Positions 9,059 through 17,287 of a stretch of DNA of 64,000 nucleotides are shown piece by piece. Position 1 is the stretch's first letter, and every line of letters starts with the position of its first letter. The stretch spans positions 1,488,001 through 1,552,000 of the forward strand of contig NZ_SNUU01000001.1 in NCBI RefSeq assembly GCF_012027645.1, read 5' to 3'. The notes beneath the pieces are model-generated. The model made no database searches. It saw nothing but the letters and a program-made list of their open reading frames with translations, and was not told where the DNA came from. Origin of the DNA: Thermococcus sp. 18S1 (GTDB taxonomy: Archaea; Methanobacteriota_B; Thermococci; Thermococcales; Thermococcaceae). The translations under genes and the position numbers were made by a program.

Positions 9059-10325
9059 CGCTTATCGGGGCCGGAGTTGCGGACAGTATGAAGAGCACCA
9101 GCGCCGCCAGCGCTAGGGCGATTCTCTTCTTCGATATCGGGGACACCTCGTCGAGGGCGCCGGGGTTGCCCATGGCCCCCATCATGAGGACGAGGATTCC
9201 CCATATCAGCCATCCCACCCAGAGGAAGCTCATGCCTATGAGCACGAGCCCCACGGCCGTGGTCAGGTAGCGGTGCGTTCTCTCGCTGAGGAACGCCCTC
9301 GCTATGTGCCCCCCGTCGAGCTGGGCCGCGGGGATGAGGTTCAGGAAGGTCACCAGTATTCCGACCCACCCCGCTATGGCTACCGGATGGAGGAACACGA
9401 CGCTGTTCTCGGGGAACGTCACCACGTACTTCTCAATGAACATGAAAAAGAGGTTCTCGCCGAAGGTTATTCCTCCCTCCGTTGGGGGCACCATGCTGAT
9501 GGGGATTGGGACCGACAGCTTTAATCCTATTATGCTGACGGGGATGGCAACGAGAAAACCCGCTATCGGGCCGCTCACGCCGAGGTCGATGGCGGCGTCC
9601 CTCGTTGGCAGGGGGGATTTCACCCTTATCACAGCGCCCATCGTTCCGAGCATGCTGGGGAACGGGATGAAGTAGGGCATCGTGGCGCGGACGCCGTGGT
9701 ATGCTGCGGCTATCTTGTGGCCCAGCTCGTGGGTTCCGAGTATCGCCATGACGCTTATTGAAAATGCCAGCGCGTTGACGTAGGGGTTTCTTATCCCCGG
9801 CAGGCCGTATTCATCGAGGAGGGAGATGTAGCTCAGGGAGAGCCAGTACCCGGCGAGGAACGTGGTGAATATCGTCGCGATTAAGAAGACCCATGGAAGC
9901 CAGCGGTTGTCCTCCTTGACCTCTCCGGCGGGAAAGACGTAGAGGAGAACCTTCCCCCCGCGCCTCTTGAGGGCCGCCCAGTAGCCGAGCTCCTCGAGCT
10001 CCCTCAGGACCCTTTCAAAGTCCCCCTCCAGAATCTCCCTGACCTCAAATGTGAAGACGTTGCCCTCGACCCCGCGGGGTTCGACGACGTAGAACTCACT
10101 CAGCTTTGCCTCCACGGCAGGCGGAAGTGCCGCGGGATGAACGGTGTGGACGGGAACACGCTGAGAGACGGCGGGTTCGTTCGTGGCTCCGGGGTTTCCT
10201 GCCTCAAAGCCCACTAGAACCATGTCGCCGCCGCACTCGGGGCAACCCTTCTCCAGAACCGGCTCGCTGGAATCGATGACCTCCCTGTGGCCGCACCTGA
10301 CGCACTCGTAAATTCCCCTCGACAT
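9048..10325 (-). CDS. Site-2 protease family zinc metalloprotease (M50)
   Basis: 425 residues. An N-terminal zinc ribbon (CVRCGHREV and CPECGGDMV) is followed by a soluble domain and then the membrane protease core: HExxH appears as HELGH, and the second metal ligand motif as LDGGH within NLIPAAQLDGGH. The family cuts membrane-spanning substrates within the bilayer. ATG 10325 follows GGGAGGAAAA closely. The gene lies 40 nt after the small subunit of phosphomevalonate dehydratase on the same strand, so cotranscription is possible. Substrate unknown. The N-terminal zinc ribbon is an extra compared with the bare core. Confidence 0.9.
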   Translation of the reverse strand: MSRGIYECVRCGHREVIDSSEPVLEKGCPECGGDMVLVGFEAGNPGATNEPAVSQRVPVHTVHPAALPPAVEAKLSEFYVVEPRGVEGNVFTFEVREILEGDFERVLRELEELGYWAALKRRGGKVLLYVFPAGEVKEDNRWLPWVFLIATIFTTFLAGYWLSLSYISLLDEYGLPGIRNPYVNALAFSISVMAILGTHELGHKIAAAYHGVRATMPYFIPFPSMLGTMGAVIRVKSPLPTRDAAIDLGVSGPIAGFLVAIPVSIIGLKLSVPIPISMVPPTEGGITFGENLFFMFIEKYVVTFPENSVVFLHPVAIAGWVGILVTFLNLIPAAQLDGGHIARAFLSERTHRYLTTAVGLVLIGMSFLWVGWLIWGILVLMMGAMGNPGALDEVSPISKKRIALALAALVLFILSATPAPISATG

Positions 10326-10365
10326 TTTTCCTCCCAGAATAAAGAGTCGGGAGGGGTTAAAAACC

Positions 10366-10767
10366 CTACTCCCCGGGTTCGGGAACCTCCACCTCCCCTG
10401 AGTCCGCATCGACCTTAACGCGCTCCCCGCTCCTCAGCCTCGAAACGTCGATGCCATCGACCATGGGGATGCCCGCTATTATTGCACCCGTCGCGACTAT
10501 GGTCTCCGCTTCGCCAACGATTATTGCCTTTGGCGCCTTTCCATTCTTTTTCAGGGCGTAGATGACGTAAGAACCGACCGTTGAGCCCTTCCCGCGAGGA
10601 AACGCGAGTATCTTCCCTGCTATGCTCTGTCCCCTTATGTCGCTCTCTGCATCGGTGACAATGCCCGTTTCGGGGTTAACGCCGCCGAGGAACGAGAGAG
10701 CTTTCCTGGAAACTATAAGCTCACCTTCTGCCTTTCCCCCGACTATCTTCCTTCCCTTGAGCTTCAT
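10366..10767 (-). CDS. Phosphomevalonate dehydratase small subunit (AcnX swivel domain, DUF126)
   Basis: 133 residues forming the swivelling domain of aconitase X. With the large subunit it dehydrates (R)-5-phosphomevalonate to trans-anhydromevalonate 5-phosphate in the archaeal modified mevalonate route to isoprenoids. Typical features: MKLKGRKIVGGKAEGELIVS at the start region, SDIRGQSIAGKILAFPRGKGS in the middle with the catalytic serine region (GKGST), and AGIPMVDGIDVSRL near the end. Start at ATG 10767 follows GAGGTGGC by four bases. It begins 10 nt after the large subunit's stop codon, so the two are expressed together. Confidence 0.92.
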   Translation of the reverse strand: MKLKGRKIVGGKAEGELIVSRKALSFLGGVNPETGIVTDAESDIRGQSIAGKILAFPRGKGSTVGSYVIYALKKNGKAPKAIIVGEAETIVATGAIIAGIPMVDGIDVSRLRSGERVKVDADSGEVEVPEPGE

Positions 10768-10777
10768 CCCCGCCACC

Positions 10778-11938
10778 TCACGGCGCCTCCCTTATCAGGT
10801 TCTCTGCATCGTCGAGGCGGACATGGAACCCGAATGAGCGGAAGTAAAACGCGGATTTTCCGCTGTTGGTTGCTATACCCGAATACCATCCCTTTATCGG
10901 GGAGACAACGAAGCAGGCGTCCGCTATTATTCTCCCGTTGTAGCGCTCTATTATCTCCGTGTAGCCGAGGGCATCGGCCAAAGCCTTGACCGCGCCGCTT
11001 GCCGTGATGAACAGGGGTATCCTGAGGGGCCTCCCGCGCATCCTGAGGAGCTCCGCAATCTCCTTCACCTCGCCGAGGGATGCATGGGGGCAGCCGATGA
11101 GGATCATGTCTATGTCTGCCCAATCGTCCTTGAACTCCTCCCGTACGGCCCTAATATCGGAATCCTCAACGGTTATCGTCTCAAGTTCCTCCGCTATTGC
11201 GGTGCGGTACTCGGGGGTCTCGCCCTCCACGTGGTAGAGCGCTATCGACCCGCTCGCTGCCATCGCCGCCCCCATCTCCTTGAGGAACTCGGTTCTCTCG
11301 GGTTTCAGCCCCTTGAGGTAGGGCACATCGTTGCCGAGCGTCCTGCCCAGGTGGTAGCCGAGGGCCGCGTAGTCAACGAAGGTCTCCACCTCCGCGTCAA
11401 CGTTGACAATCACCGTCGCTTTCCTGTTCTCGTCCAGATGGAGGCCGTAGTTGGGAGTCTTGCCGACTATCGCGGCGGCCAGGCTTGAGGGGCCGCCTTC
11501 TCTGTTCGTCCTTGCGCCCAGGATGGAGTTGGCGAAGCTGACGGCAGAGCTTTCGCTCCATGCTATGTGGTCGCCGAACTTCGGAAGGTTCGCACCGTAG
11601 TAGGGGGTGCAGGTTGAGGTGATCTCGATTCCCATCCTTCTGTAGAGCTCGAGGACTTCCCTCTGCTTCTCCATGAATTCATCGTCGCCTATACCCGCGG
11701 GGTTGAGGGTTGTGTAGACGCTGACCTTTGCGCCGGCATTGACGAAGTCCCTCAGGAACTCCATCCCAGCATCGCCGATGTTCTTGTAGGAAACGCCTGC
11801 AATCTGGGCGCTCTTTATCGGGATGAGTCTATCGGCACCGTAAATTTCACCGAGGGCGACGAGTATCTCCATCGCCTTCTGGAGGGCATAGCCGTACTCC
11901 CCCGCCAGAATCAGCTCCTCCTCTTTAGTCAGATACAT
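10778..11938 (-). CDS. Phosphomevalonate dehydratase large subunit (AcnX catalytic, DUF521)
   Basis: 386 residues of the aconitase X catalytic subunit, a [4Fe-4S] hydro-lyase. Recognisable stretches are SAQIAGVSYKNIGDAGMEFL near the start, CTPYY with the cysteine region, the ILGARTNREGGPS segment, a central IGCPHASLGE with a cysteine, and CFVVSPIKG with another near the end. It acts with the adjacent DUF126 small subunit on phosphomevalonate. The start at ATG 11938 follows AGGTGGT by three bases and replaces a longer in-frame extension. TATA box CTTATAAGA lies at about 11970-11980 on the minus strand. First gene of a probable three-gene transcript. Confidence 0.93.
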   Translation of the reverse strand: MYLTKEEELILAGEYGYALQKAMEILVALGEIYGADRLIPIKSAQIAGVSYKNIGDAGMEFLRDFVNAGAKVSVYTTLNPAGIGDDEFMEKQREVLELYRRMGIEITSTCTPYYGANLPKFGDHIAWSESSAVSFANSILGARTNREGGPSSLAAAIVGKTPNYGLHLDENRKATVIVNVDAEVETFVDYAALGYHLGRTLGNDVPYLKGLKPERTEFLKEMGAAMAASGSIALYHVEGETPEYRTAIAEELETITVEDSDIRAVREEFKDDWADIDMILIGCPHASLGEVKEIAELLRMRGRPLRIPLFITASGAVKALADALGYTEIIERYNGRIIADACFVVSPIKGWYSGIATNSGKSAFYFRSFGFHVRLDDAENLIREAP

Positions 11939-12081
11939 GATACCACCTGTTATCTGGAGGGCATCCACTCTTATAAGCCCTCCCTTCCATTTTTGAAAGT
12001 TAGTACATGGGTATTGACCAACAGAAACCGTTATTTGATGTTTGATGATAATACTAATGCCACTTTAAGGGGGGACTTGTG

Positions 12082-12531
12082 ATGGGAGCCATAAGAAAGG
12101 GTGCAGTGGTGTTGTTATTTTTAGTGCTATTTGGGATGGGTATGACCCCAGCAACCGGAACAATAGCAGGACCCACCTATGACGTTGTGTTATCGGACAA
12201 TGGCCCAACGTTCTACGACAACACGGTGGTCGGCGAATGGCCCAACTACTATCCTTTTGAGATGAAGGGCAGGGTGGAGTCCTACTCGACCTCCTGGTAC
12301 TCGGGCTCGGGAACTTCACACATTGCAGTGATTGTGCTCGGGACATACGACCTCGACTATGCCTCGGCGAAGCTCACGAACACCGCGGGGTATTCCCTGT
12401 ACAGGACGTACTCTTCGGCCACGTTCACTGCGAGCTTCTACTACCCGTTCCTAGACGATGCTGACGGCGGACCGCGCTCCACTCTTACGATGAGGTGGCA
12501 CTACAAATTCCTTGGAGGAGGGGGATACTGA
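12082..12531 (+). CDS. Exported protein of unknown function
   Basis: 149 residues with a signal peptide (basic start, hydrophobic VVLLFLVLFGMGM, likely cut after the TPATG region). The mature part is rich in Tyr, Ser, Thr and Gly and looks like a beta protein (for example HIAVIVLGTYDLDYASAKL). No cysteine pairs and no catalytic motif are visible. The ATG at 12082 is preferred over the GTG three bases earlier since GGGGGA lies at proper distance. The next gene starts 13 nt after the stop, so they are probably one transcript and may act together at the cell surface. I do not recognise the family. Confidence 0.6.
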   Translation: MGAIRKGAVVLLFLVLFGMGMTPATGTIAGPTYDVVLSDNGPTFYDNTVVGEWPNYYPFEMKGRVESYSTSWYSGSGTSHIAVIVLGTYDLDYASAKLTNTAGYSLYRTYSSATFTASFYYPFLDDADGGPRSTLTMRWHYKFLGGGGY

Positions 12532-12543
12532 GGAGGGATGGAT

Positions 12544-13251
12544 ATGAGGAGGTATCTGGTTCCTATAATTGCGCTGGTGATCCTTGGGGGAGTGTTGAGC
12601 ACGGCCTACGCCCTCTCCCAGCCGCCGGCACAGAAGACGCTTGTGGTAGCTCTGGAGAACATGAAAACGTACCGTTTTACCCGTGAGGTCAACTTCAACC
12701 AGTACAGGGTCTACGTAGTTGATAACGGAGATTCAAGGAGCATCAAGAAACAGTTTCTGTACACCGGCAGAATGATGGCGACGGGCAGCGTGGATCTTAC
12801 CTCGGGTAGAGTCCAGGAGCACGAGGAGTTTTACATAAACGGCTCACTGGCCATGGAGGGAGACGCGCTCATTGACCTCAACACGGGAAAGATCTCGGGA
12901 ACCGTGACCCTTGCGGATGGAACGAGCATGGACATAGTAACCTTCTGGGAGAAGTACTATGGTATCAGTCAGGAGCAGGCGCTTGAGGCGATTAAAGCGA
13001 ACCTTCCCACCCTGCTACTTCGTAATGTCGCCGTTAACTCCGGAAACGTCCAGATAGTCAGTGACTCCCCATCCCTGATGGACAGAATCCTGATGGGTCT
13101 CGGGCTGAAGGAGAAGCTCTTCAAGTACCGCATTCAGGTCGGGAGCGGAAAGGAGTGGCGGGTGCTTGTAACGTCCAGGGGCGTCCCTGTGGAGTTCGAG
13201 TACACGGACCCCGACGCCCACATGGTGATTCACATCACCCCGGAGGAGTAA
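12544..13251 (+). CDS. Membrane-anchored exported protein of unknown function
   Basis: 235 residues. An N-terminal hydrophobic segment (YLVPIIALVILGGVLSTAYA) acts as signal peptide or anchor; the rest is a beta-rich outer domain with repeats of strand patterns (FLYTGRMMATGSVDLTSGRV, GKISGTVTLADGTSMDI) that resemble lipoprotein-type half-barrels, but without a lipobox. Start at ATG 12544, since GGAGGG is placed correctly for it and would overlap the ATG at 12538. It follows the exported gene at 12082 directly. No function can be assigned; cofactor or lipid binding at the outer membrane face is only a guess from the fold type. Confidence 0.6.
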   Translation: MRRYLVPIIALVILGGVLSTAYALSQPPAQKTLVVALENMKTYRFTREVNFNQYRVYVVDNGDSRSIKKQFLYTGRMMATGSVDLTSGRVQEHEEFYINGSLAMEGDALIDLNTGKISGTVTLADGTSMDIVTFWEKYYGISQEQALEAIKANLPTLLLRNVAVNSGNVQIVSDSPSLMDRILMGLGLKEKLFKYRIQVGSGKEWRVLVTSRGVPVEFEYTDPDAHMVIHITPEE

Positions 13252-13300
13252 TCCTGTTCGCTCTTTTTATTTTTGCCTGCCTCGGGGAGCATCCGCAAAA

Positions 13301-13308
13301 TTTATAAA
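13301..13308 (+). promoter_or_regulatory. TATA box of tRNA-Met gene
   Basis: TTTATAAA with an A-rich BRE-like stretch before it (GCAAAA). The expected start about 25 nt downstream is near 13329, giving a short 5' leader before the mature tRNA end at 13341. Confidence 0.7.
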
Positions 13309-13340
13309 CCCTCCACGGTTCACTAACTAACGGGTCGAGC

Positions 13341-13415
13341 AGCGGGGTGGGGCAGCTAGGAGTGCCCGCCGGGCTCATAACCAGGAGGTCGGAGGTTCAA
13401 ATCCTCCCCCCGCTA
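13341..13415 (+). tRNA. tRNA-Met (CAT), initiator type
   Basis: 75 nt cloverleaf without intron and without encoded CCA. Acceptor stem AGCGGGG/CCCCGCT has the A1-U72 pair typical of archaeal initiator tRNA; anticodon CAT is at 13376-13378 in loop CTCATAA; T arm GGAGG-TTCAAAT-CCTCC is perfect. The initiator hallmark of three G-C pairs in the anticodon stem is broken: the 3' arm reads CCAGG, placing A at position 41 (13383) opposite G29 (13371). The last three bases CTA (13413-13415) are also the reverse complement of the stop codon of the endonuclease gene on the minus strand. Confidence 0.93.
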
Positions 13416-14273
13416 TGGCGTGCTTTTCGTCATGTTTTCAAAACTTTTTGTGTTGTTATGTTTCAACAGCTTGAAATATTGTAGCAGTTGGGTTTGTTTT
13501 CGTTGTATAGTAAACCCGACTTCTACCGTGTACCTGTATACCGAGTCCTGTCGGTATATCCTGAGGGTAAAGAGGTTCGAATTGTATTGATACTCCTTTC
13601 CGCGTATAACTACAGTTTGCCCTTTTCGCTTTGTTTTGTAGATTTTTGAATGTATGCCGAGTCGTTCCAGTAGCTCTTTGCAAAGCTCCAGTACTTCTAA
13701 GTCGTAGTTGCTGGCCTCAACTCTTGCCCTATTTGGGTAAACGATGGCACTTCCTTCACTGTCAAAAAATCCCCTCAAAAATTCCCGTGGATACACTCTG
13801 GCAATCTCAAAGAGGTGTTCCTTTGGCCCTTTTAAGAACATGAACAGTTCCTTGTTGGTAACTTCCACCCACCATCTGTCTGTTCTGCCACTGTCGTGCT
13901 CAAAGCCGGTTCTGGGATTTGCCCCTATTGATTTCAGCGCTTTCTCAAAACTCTCGGCGAAATCTTTATCCACGACTTTCAGGCGGACTCTGTATTGGTA
14001 ATTCCTGTTACTGATGGAAGCATCACCGAGATAAACTCCGATTATATACGCCAGTTCGGGGGAGGGGCTTAAATTAACACGCTTTGTTCTGTTGAAGGTG
14101 TTGTGTGTTCCCTTGCACCACCGTAGCACGGTTGCCTTTGAGAGGGAAACCTTGAACTCCTCAGCCAATTCTCTTGCAATCCTTAAGTAGCTCATTCCGG
14201 ATTCACGGAGTTGGCGGGCGCGTTCCTGTATTCTCTCCACTTCGGAAGGTGGAAGGTCCCTCAGGGTTCGCAT
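13413..14273 (-). CDS. Free-standing LAGLIDADG homing endonuclease
   Basis: 286 residues. N-terminal helix-turn-helix region (residues about 25-53, [20 protein letters not shown]) precedes two LAGLIDADG motifs: [13 protein letters not shown] (74-86) and [10 protein letters not shown] (165-174), each with the acidic residue that binds the catalytic metal. Such enzymes cut long DNA sites and spread themselves. It is not inside an intron or intein: it lies tail-to-tail with tRNA-Met, its TAG stop being the complement of the tRNA's last three bases. TATA-like TTTAAATAAAC at about 14291-14301 suggests a leaderless mRNA. Its codons are AT-richer than the neighbours, in keeping with transfer. Confidence 0.9.
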   Translation of the reverse strand: MRTLRDLPPSEVERIQERARQLRESGMSYLRIARELAEEFKVSLSKATVLRWCKGTHNTFNRTKRVNLSPSPELAYIIGVYLGDASISNRNYQYRVRLKVVDKDFAESFEKALKSIGANPRTGFEHDSGRTDRWWVEVTNKELFMFLKGPKEHLFEIARVYPREFLRGFFDSEGSAIVYPNRARVEASNYDLEVLELCKELLERLGIHSKIYKTKRKGQTVVIRGKEYQYNSNLFTLRIYRQDSVYRYTVEVGFTIQRKQTQLLQYFKLLKHNNTKSFENMTKSTP

Positions 14274-14367
14274 ATAACTATTTCAACTCGTTTATTTAAA
14301 ACTTTTTTGTCTCGTAAATATTGTGGGCAAACCTTTTTAAACCTCCCCTCAATTCCCAACGCGAAGG

Positions 14368-14391
14368 GGCGGCTGGCGGGAGCTGGCCGTC
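14368..14391 (+). promoter_or_regulatory. GNRA-capped hairpin in the rpsO 5' leader
   Basis: Ten pairs (arms 14368-14377 and 14382-14391, three of them G-U) close a GGGA tetraloop. The structure sits between the inferred transcript start (TATA box CTTTTTAAAC at about 14331-14340, start near 14360) and the ribosome binding site GGGAGGTG at 14395-14402. Placement fits a translational operator for S15, as known for rpsO in bacteria, but this is an inference. Confidence 0.5.
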
Positions 14392-14408
14392 ACCGGGAGG
14401 TGTATGGT

Positions 14409-14864
14409 ATGGCAAGGATACACGCGAGAAAGAGGGGTAAATCAGGTTCTAAGAGGCCACCGAGGACCGCTCCGCCGACCTGGGTCGAGTACACGGCGGA
14501 GGAGGTCGAGGGGCTCGTTGTTAAGCTCAGGAAGGAAGGCTACAGCGCTGCCATGATAGGAACCATCCTCAGGGACCAGTACGGAATCCCGAGCGTCAAG
14601 CTCGTCACCGGCAAGAAGATAACCAAGATCCTTGAGGAGAACGGCCTCGCGCCGAACATCCCGGAGGACCTCATGGCTCTCATCAGGAAGGCCGTCAAGC
14701 TCAGGAAGCACCTCGAGATGCACCCGAAGGACAAGCACTCAAGGCGCGGTCTCCAGCTCACCGAGAGCAAGATCAGGCGCCTCGTCAAGTACTACCGCAG
14801 GACCGGCAAGCTTCCGGCCAAGTGGCGCTACGATCCGGAGCAGGCCAAGCTCCTGGTCCGCTGA
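14409..14864 (+). CDS. rpsO: 30S ribosomal protein S15
   Basis: 151 residues, the archaeal/eukaryotic long form (S13e-like N-terminal extension plus S15 core). It begins [14 protein letters not shown] and contains the core [21 protein letters not shown] that binds the central domain of 16S rRNA. Start ATG 14409 follows GGGAGGTGTATGGT; a longer upstream reading frame is not needed. First gene of a conserved archaeal cluster: S15, GAN nuclease, Pcc1, S3Ae. The leader holds a stable hairpin directly before the ribosome binding site. Confidence 0.98.
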   Translation: MARIHARKRGKSGSKRPPRTAPPTWVEYTAEEVEGLVVKLRKEGYSAAMIGTILRDQYGIPSVKLVTGKKITKILEENGLAPNIPEDLMALIRKAVKLRKHLEMHPKDKHSRRGLQLTESKIRRLVKYYRRTGKLPAKWRYDPEQAKLLVR

Positions 14865-14904
14865 TCCCTTTCCTTCTTCTTAAACCTGCGGTGGTGAACC
14901 TGCC

Positions 14905-16332
14905 GTGGATAAAGGGGCGTTTTTGGAGCGGGCCAGGGAAGGCGCCGAACTGATCAAGATGCACATTGAGTTAGGGCACACCATCCGCATAGTCTCCCAC
15001 CGCGACGCTGACGGCATAACCGCCGGGGCGATCCTGGCAAGGGCCGTTGCGCGCGAGGGCGGAACCTTCCAGCTCAGCATCGTCAAACAGGTGAGCGAGG
15101 AACTCATCAAGGACCTGGCCGCTGAAAAGCACAGGATATACGTCTTCAGCGACCTGGGGAGCGGCTCGATGGGTCTCATCGAGAAGTATCTTGAAGGCGC
15201 CACGGTCGTTGTTGCTGACCACCACCCGCCCGAGAAGGAGAGCTTCTCCACAGAGTCCCACGTTCTCGTTAACCCAGTCCCCTTCGGCGCCAACAGCGTC
15301 CGTGATCTCAGCGGTTCGGGCGTTGCCTACTTCGTCGCCAGGGAGATGAACGAGAAGAACCGTGATCTGGCCTATATCGCCCTCGTCGGTGCAGTCGGTG
15401 ACATGCAGGAGATAGACGGCACGTTCCAAGGCATGAACATGGACATAATAGAGGATGGAAAGGGTCTCGGCATCCTGGAGATCCGGAAGGAGCTTCGCCT
15501 CTTCGGACGCGAAAGCCGGCCTCTGCGCCAGATGCTGGCCTACTCCACCCATCCGGAGATTCCCGAGGTAACCGGCGATGAGCGGAAGGCCATAGAGTGG
15601 CTCCGCGCCAAGGGCTTCGACCCGGACATGAAATACTGGCAGCTCCGCGAGGAGGAGAAGCGGAAGCTACACGATGCACTTGTGATACATCTCATCAAGC
15701 ACGGCGCCCCGAAGGAGGCCATAGATCGACTCATCGGGGACGTGGTGGTAAGCCCGCTCTATCCCGAGGGCGACCCGAGGCACGAGGCGAGGGAGTTCGC
15801 CACGCTCCTCAACGCCACCGGCAGACTGAACGCCGGGACGCTGGGAGTTGCGATATGCCTCGGCGACGAGGATGCCTACAGGAAGGCCAGAAAGATGCTT
15901 GACGACTACAAGCGGGAACAGATAGAGGCCAGGAAGTTCATAATCCAGAACTGGAGCATGGCGGATGAGGGGGAGCACGCCTACGTCTTCTACGCGGGCA
16001 GGAGCATCCGGGACACTCTCGTCGGCATCGCCGCCAACATAGCGATAAACGCCGGACTGGTTGACCCAGAGAAGCCGGTCGTGGTGCTGGCCGACAGTGA
16101 CGAGGACGAGAGCCTCGTGAAGGGCTCCGCAAGGACAACCGAGAAAGCCCTGGCGAAGGGCTACCACCTCGGCGATGCACTGCGCGAGGTCGCGGAGAAG
16201 CTTGGCGGAGAGGGCGGAGGGCATGCGATAGCCGCTGGAATCCGCTTCCCGAGGGACAGGATCGAGGAGTTCATCAGGCTCTTCAACGAGGCCCTTGGAA
16301 AGCAGGTGGGGGGAAAACCCAGTGAGGATTGA
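14905..16332 (+). CDS. gan: GAN, RecJ-like DHH exonuclease of the replisome
   Basis: 475 residues, DHH phosphoesterase family. Motifs: HRDADG at 32-37, ADHHPP around 104-109 and the DHHA1 GGGH motif in [12 protein letters not shown] near the end. The Thermococcales protein with this gene order is GAN, a 5'-3' single-strand exonuclease that binds GINS at the replication fork, the archaeal counterpart of Cdc45/RecJ. Start is GTG 14905, seven bases after GGTGGTGA. The end overlaps pcc1 by 11 bases. A second RecJ-like protein in the same superfamily lies at 37478 but has a TrkA-N domain instead. Confidence 0.9.
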   Translation: MDKGAFLERAREGAELIKMHIELGHTIRIVSHRDADGITAGAILARAVAREGGTFQLSIVKQVSEELIKDLAAEKHRIYVFSDLGSGSMGLIEKYLEGATVVVADHHPPEKESFSTESHVLVNPVPFGANSVRDLSGSGVAYFVAREMNEKNRDLAYIALVGAVGDMQEIDGTFQGMNMDIIEDGKGLGILEIRKELRLFGRESRPLRQMLAYSTHPEIPEVTGDERKAIEWLRAKGFDPDMKYWQLREEEKRKLHDALVIHLIKHGAPKEAIDRLIGDVVVSPLYPEGDPRHEAREFATLLNATGRLNAGTLGVAICLGDEDAYRKARKMLDDYKREQIEARKFIIQNWSMADEGEHAYVFYAGRSIRDTLVGIAANIAINAGLVDPEKPVVVLADSDEDESLVKGSARTTEKALAKGYHLGDALREVAEKLGGEGGGHAIAAGIRFPRDRIEEFIRLFNEALGKQVGGKPSED

Positions 16333-16582
16333 CGCCAGGGTGGAGATGGTCTGGCACTACGGCGATCCGAAGAGGGCGGAGGCCATAGCCCGGTCCCTCG
16401 AGGTGGACAACGCCAGCATTCCTAGTGGCCTAAAGAAAAGTTTAAATGTGCTGACCCGATGGGAAAATGGGGACGTCATAACAAAGGTTAAATACTCGGG
16501 TGAGATTGAAACACTCATCAAAGCGCTGGACGATTTGGTGTTTTCAATCAAAATCGCCGAAGATGTGACCGAAAAGGTGTGA
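16322..16582 (+). CDS. pcc1: KEOPS complex subunit Pcc1
   Basis: 86 residues. Pcc1 dimerises and bridges Kae1 in KEOPS, the complex that makes t6A37 on ANN-decoding tRNAs. The N-terminal strand [15 protein letters not shown] and the core [19 protein letters not shown] match the family. Start is GTG 16322 within the end of gan (GTGAGGATTGA), with AGGTGG upstream. Position between gan and rps3ae is conserved in Thermococcales, as far as I know the family. Small but well recognised. Confidence 0.87.
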   Translation: MRIDARVEMVWHYGDPKRAEAIARSLEVDNASIPSGLKKSLNVLTRWENGDVITKVKYSGEIETLIKALDDLVFSIKIAEDVTEKV

Positions 16583-16597
16583 AGTGGAGGTGTTAAG

Positions 16598-17200
16598 ATG
16601 GCAAAAGTTAACCCAAGGAAGAAGGCTGCCGCTACCAAGGATAAGTGGAAGAGCAAGGAGTGGTATATAGTTTACGCTCCGGACTTCTTCGGGAGCAAGG
16701 AGATAGGCCTTACCCCGGCCGACGAGCCGGAGAAGGTCATAGGAAGGGTCATCGAGACCACCCTCAAGGACCTCACCGGCGACTTCACCAAGGGCCAGGT
16801 CAAGCTCTACTTCCAGGTCTACGACGTCAAGGGCCAGAACGCCTACACCAAGTTCAAGGGCCACACCCTCTCGAGGAGCTACATAAGGAGCCTCGTCAGG
16901 AGGAGAACCACCCGCGTTGACGGTATCTACAACGTCACCACCAAGGACGGCTACAAGCTCCGCGTCATGGGCATGGTCATCGCCTACCGCAGGATTCAGA
17001 CCAGCCAGGAGAGGGCCATAAGGGAGATCATCAGGGACATCATCTACAAGAAGGCCGAGGAGCTTAACTACAAGGACTTCGTTCTTGAGGCCGTCAGCGG
17101 CAAGATGGCCGCCGAGATGGCCAAGGAAGCCAGGAAGATCTACCCGATCAAGAGGGCCGAGATCAGGAAGATCAAGGTTCTCGCCGAGCCGGAGGCCTGA
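16598..17200 (+). CDS. rps3ae: 30S ribosomal protein S3Ae
   Basis: 200 residues, archaeal/eukaryotic S1e/S3Ae family, a small-subunit protein absent from bacteria. Signature stretches: [19 protein letters not shown] near the start, then [20 protein letters not shown] and [19 protein letters not shown]. Start ATG 16598 follows GTGGAGGTGTTAAG. It is the last gene of the S15-GAN-Pcc1-S3Ae run, separated from pcc1 by 15 nt. Confidence 0.97.
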   Translation: MAKVNPRKKAAATKDKWKSKEWYIVYAPDFFGSKEIGLTPADEPEKVIGRVIETTLKDLTGDFTKGQVKLYFQVYDVKGQNAYTKFKGHTLSRSYIRSLVRRRTTRVDGIYNVTTKDGYKLRVMGMVIAYRRIQTSQERAIREIIRDIIYKKAEELNYKDFVLEAVSGKMAAEMAKEARKIYPIKRAEIRKIKVLAEPEA

Positions 17201-17287
17201 TGGCCTCTCAATTCTCTATTCTCCGATCTTCTGCCGCTTCCCACATGCTTTTAAATACCCCCGCGAGTGTTCTCTGGGGGTGAGGGT

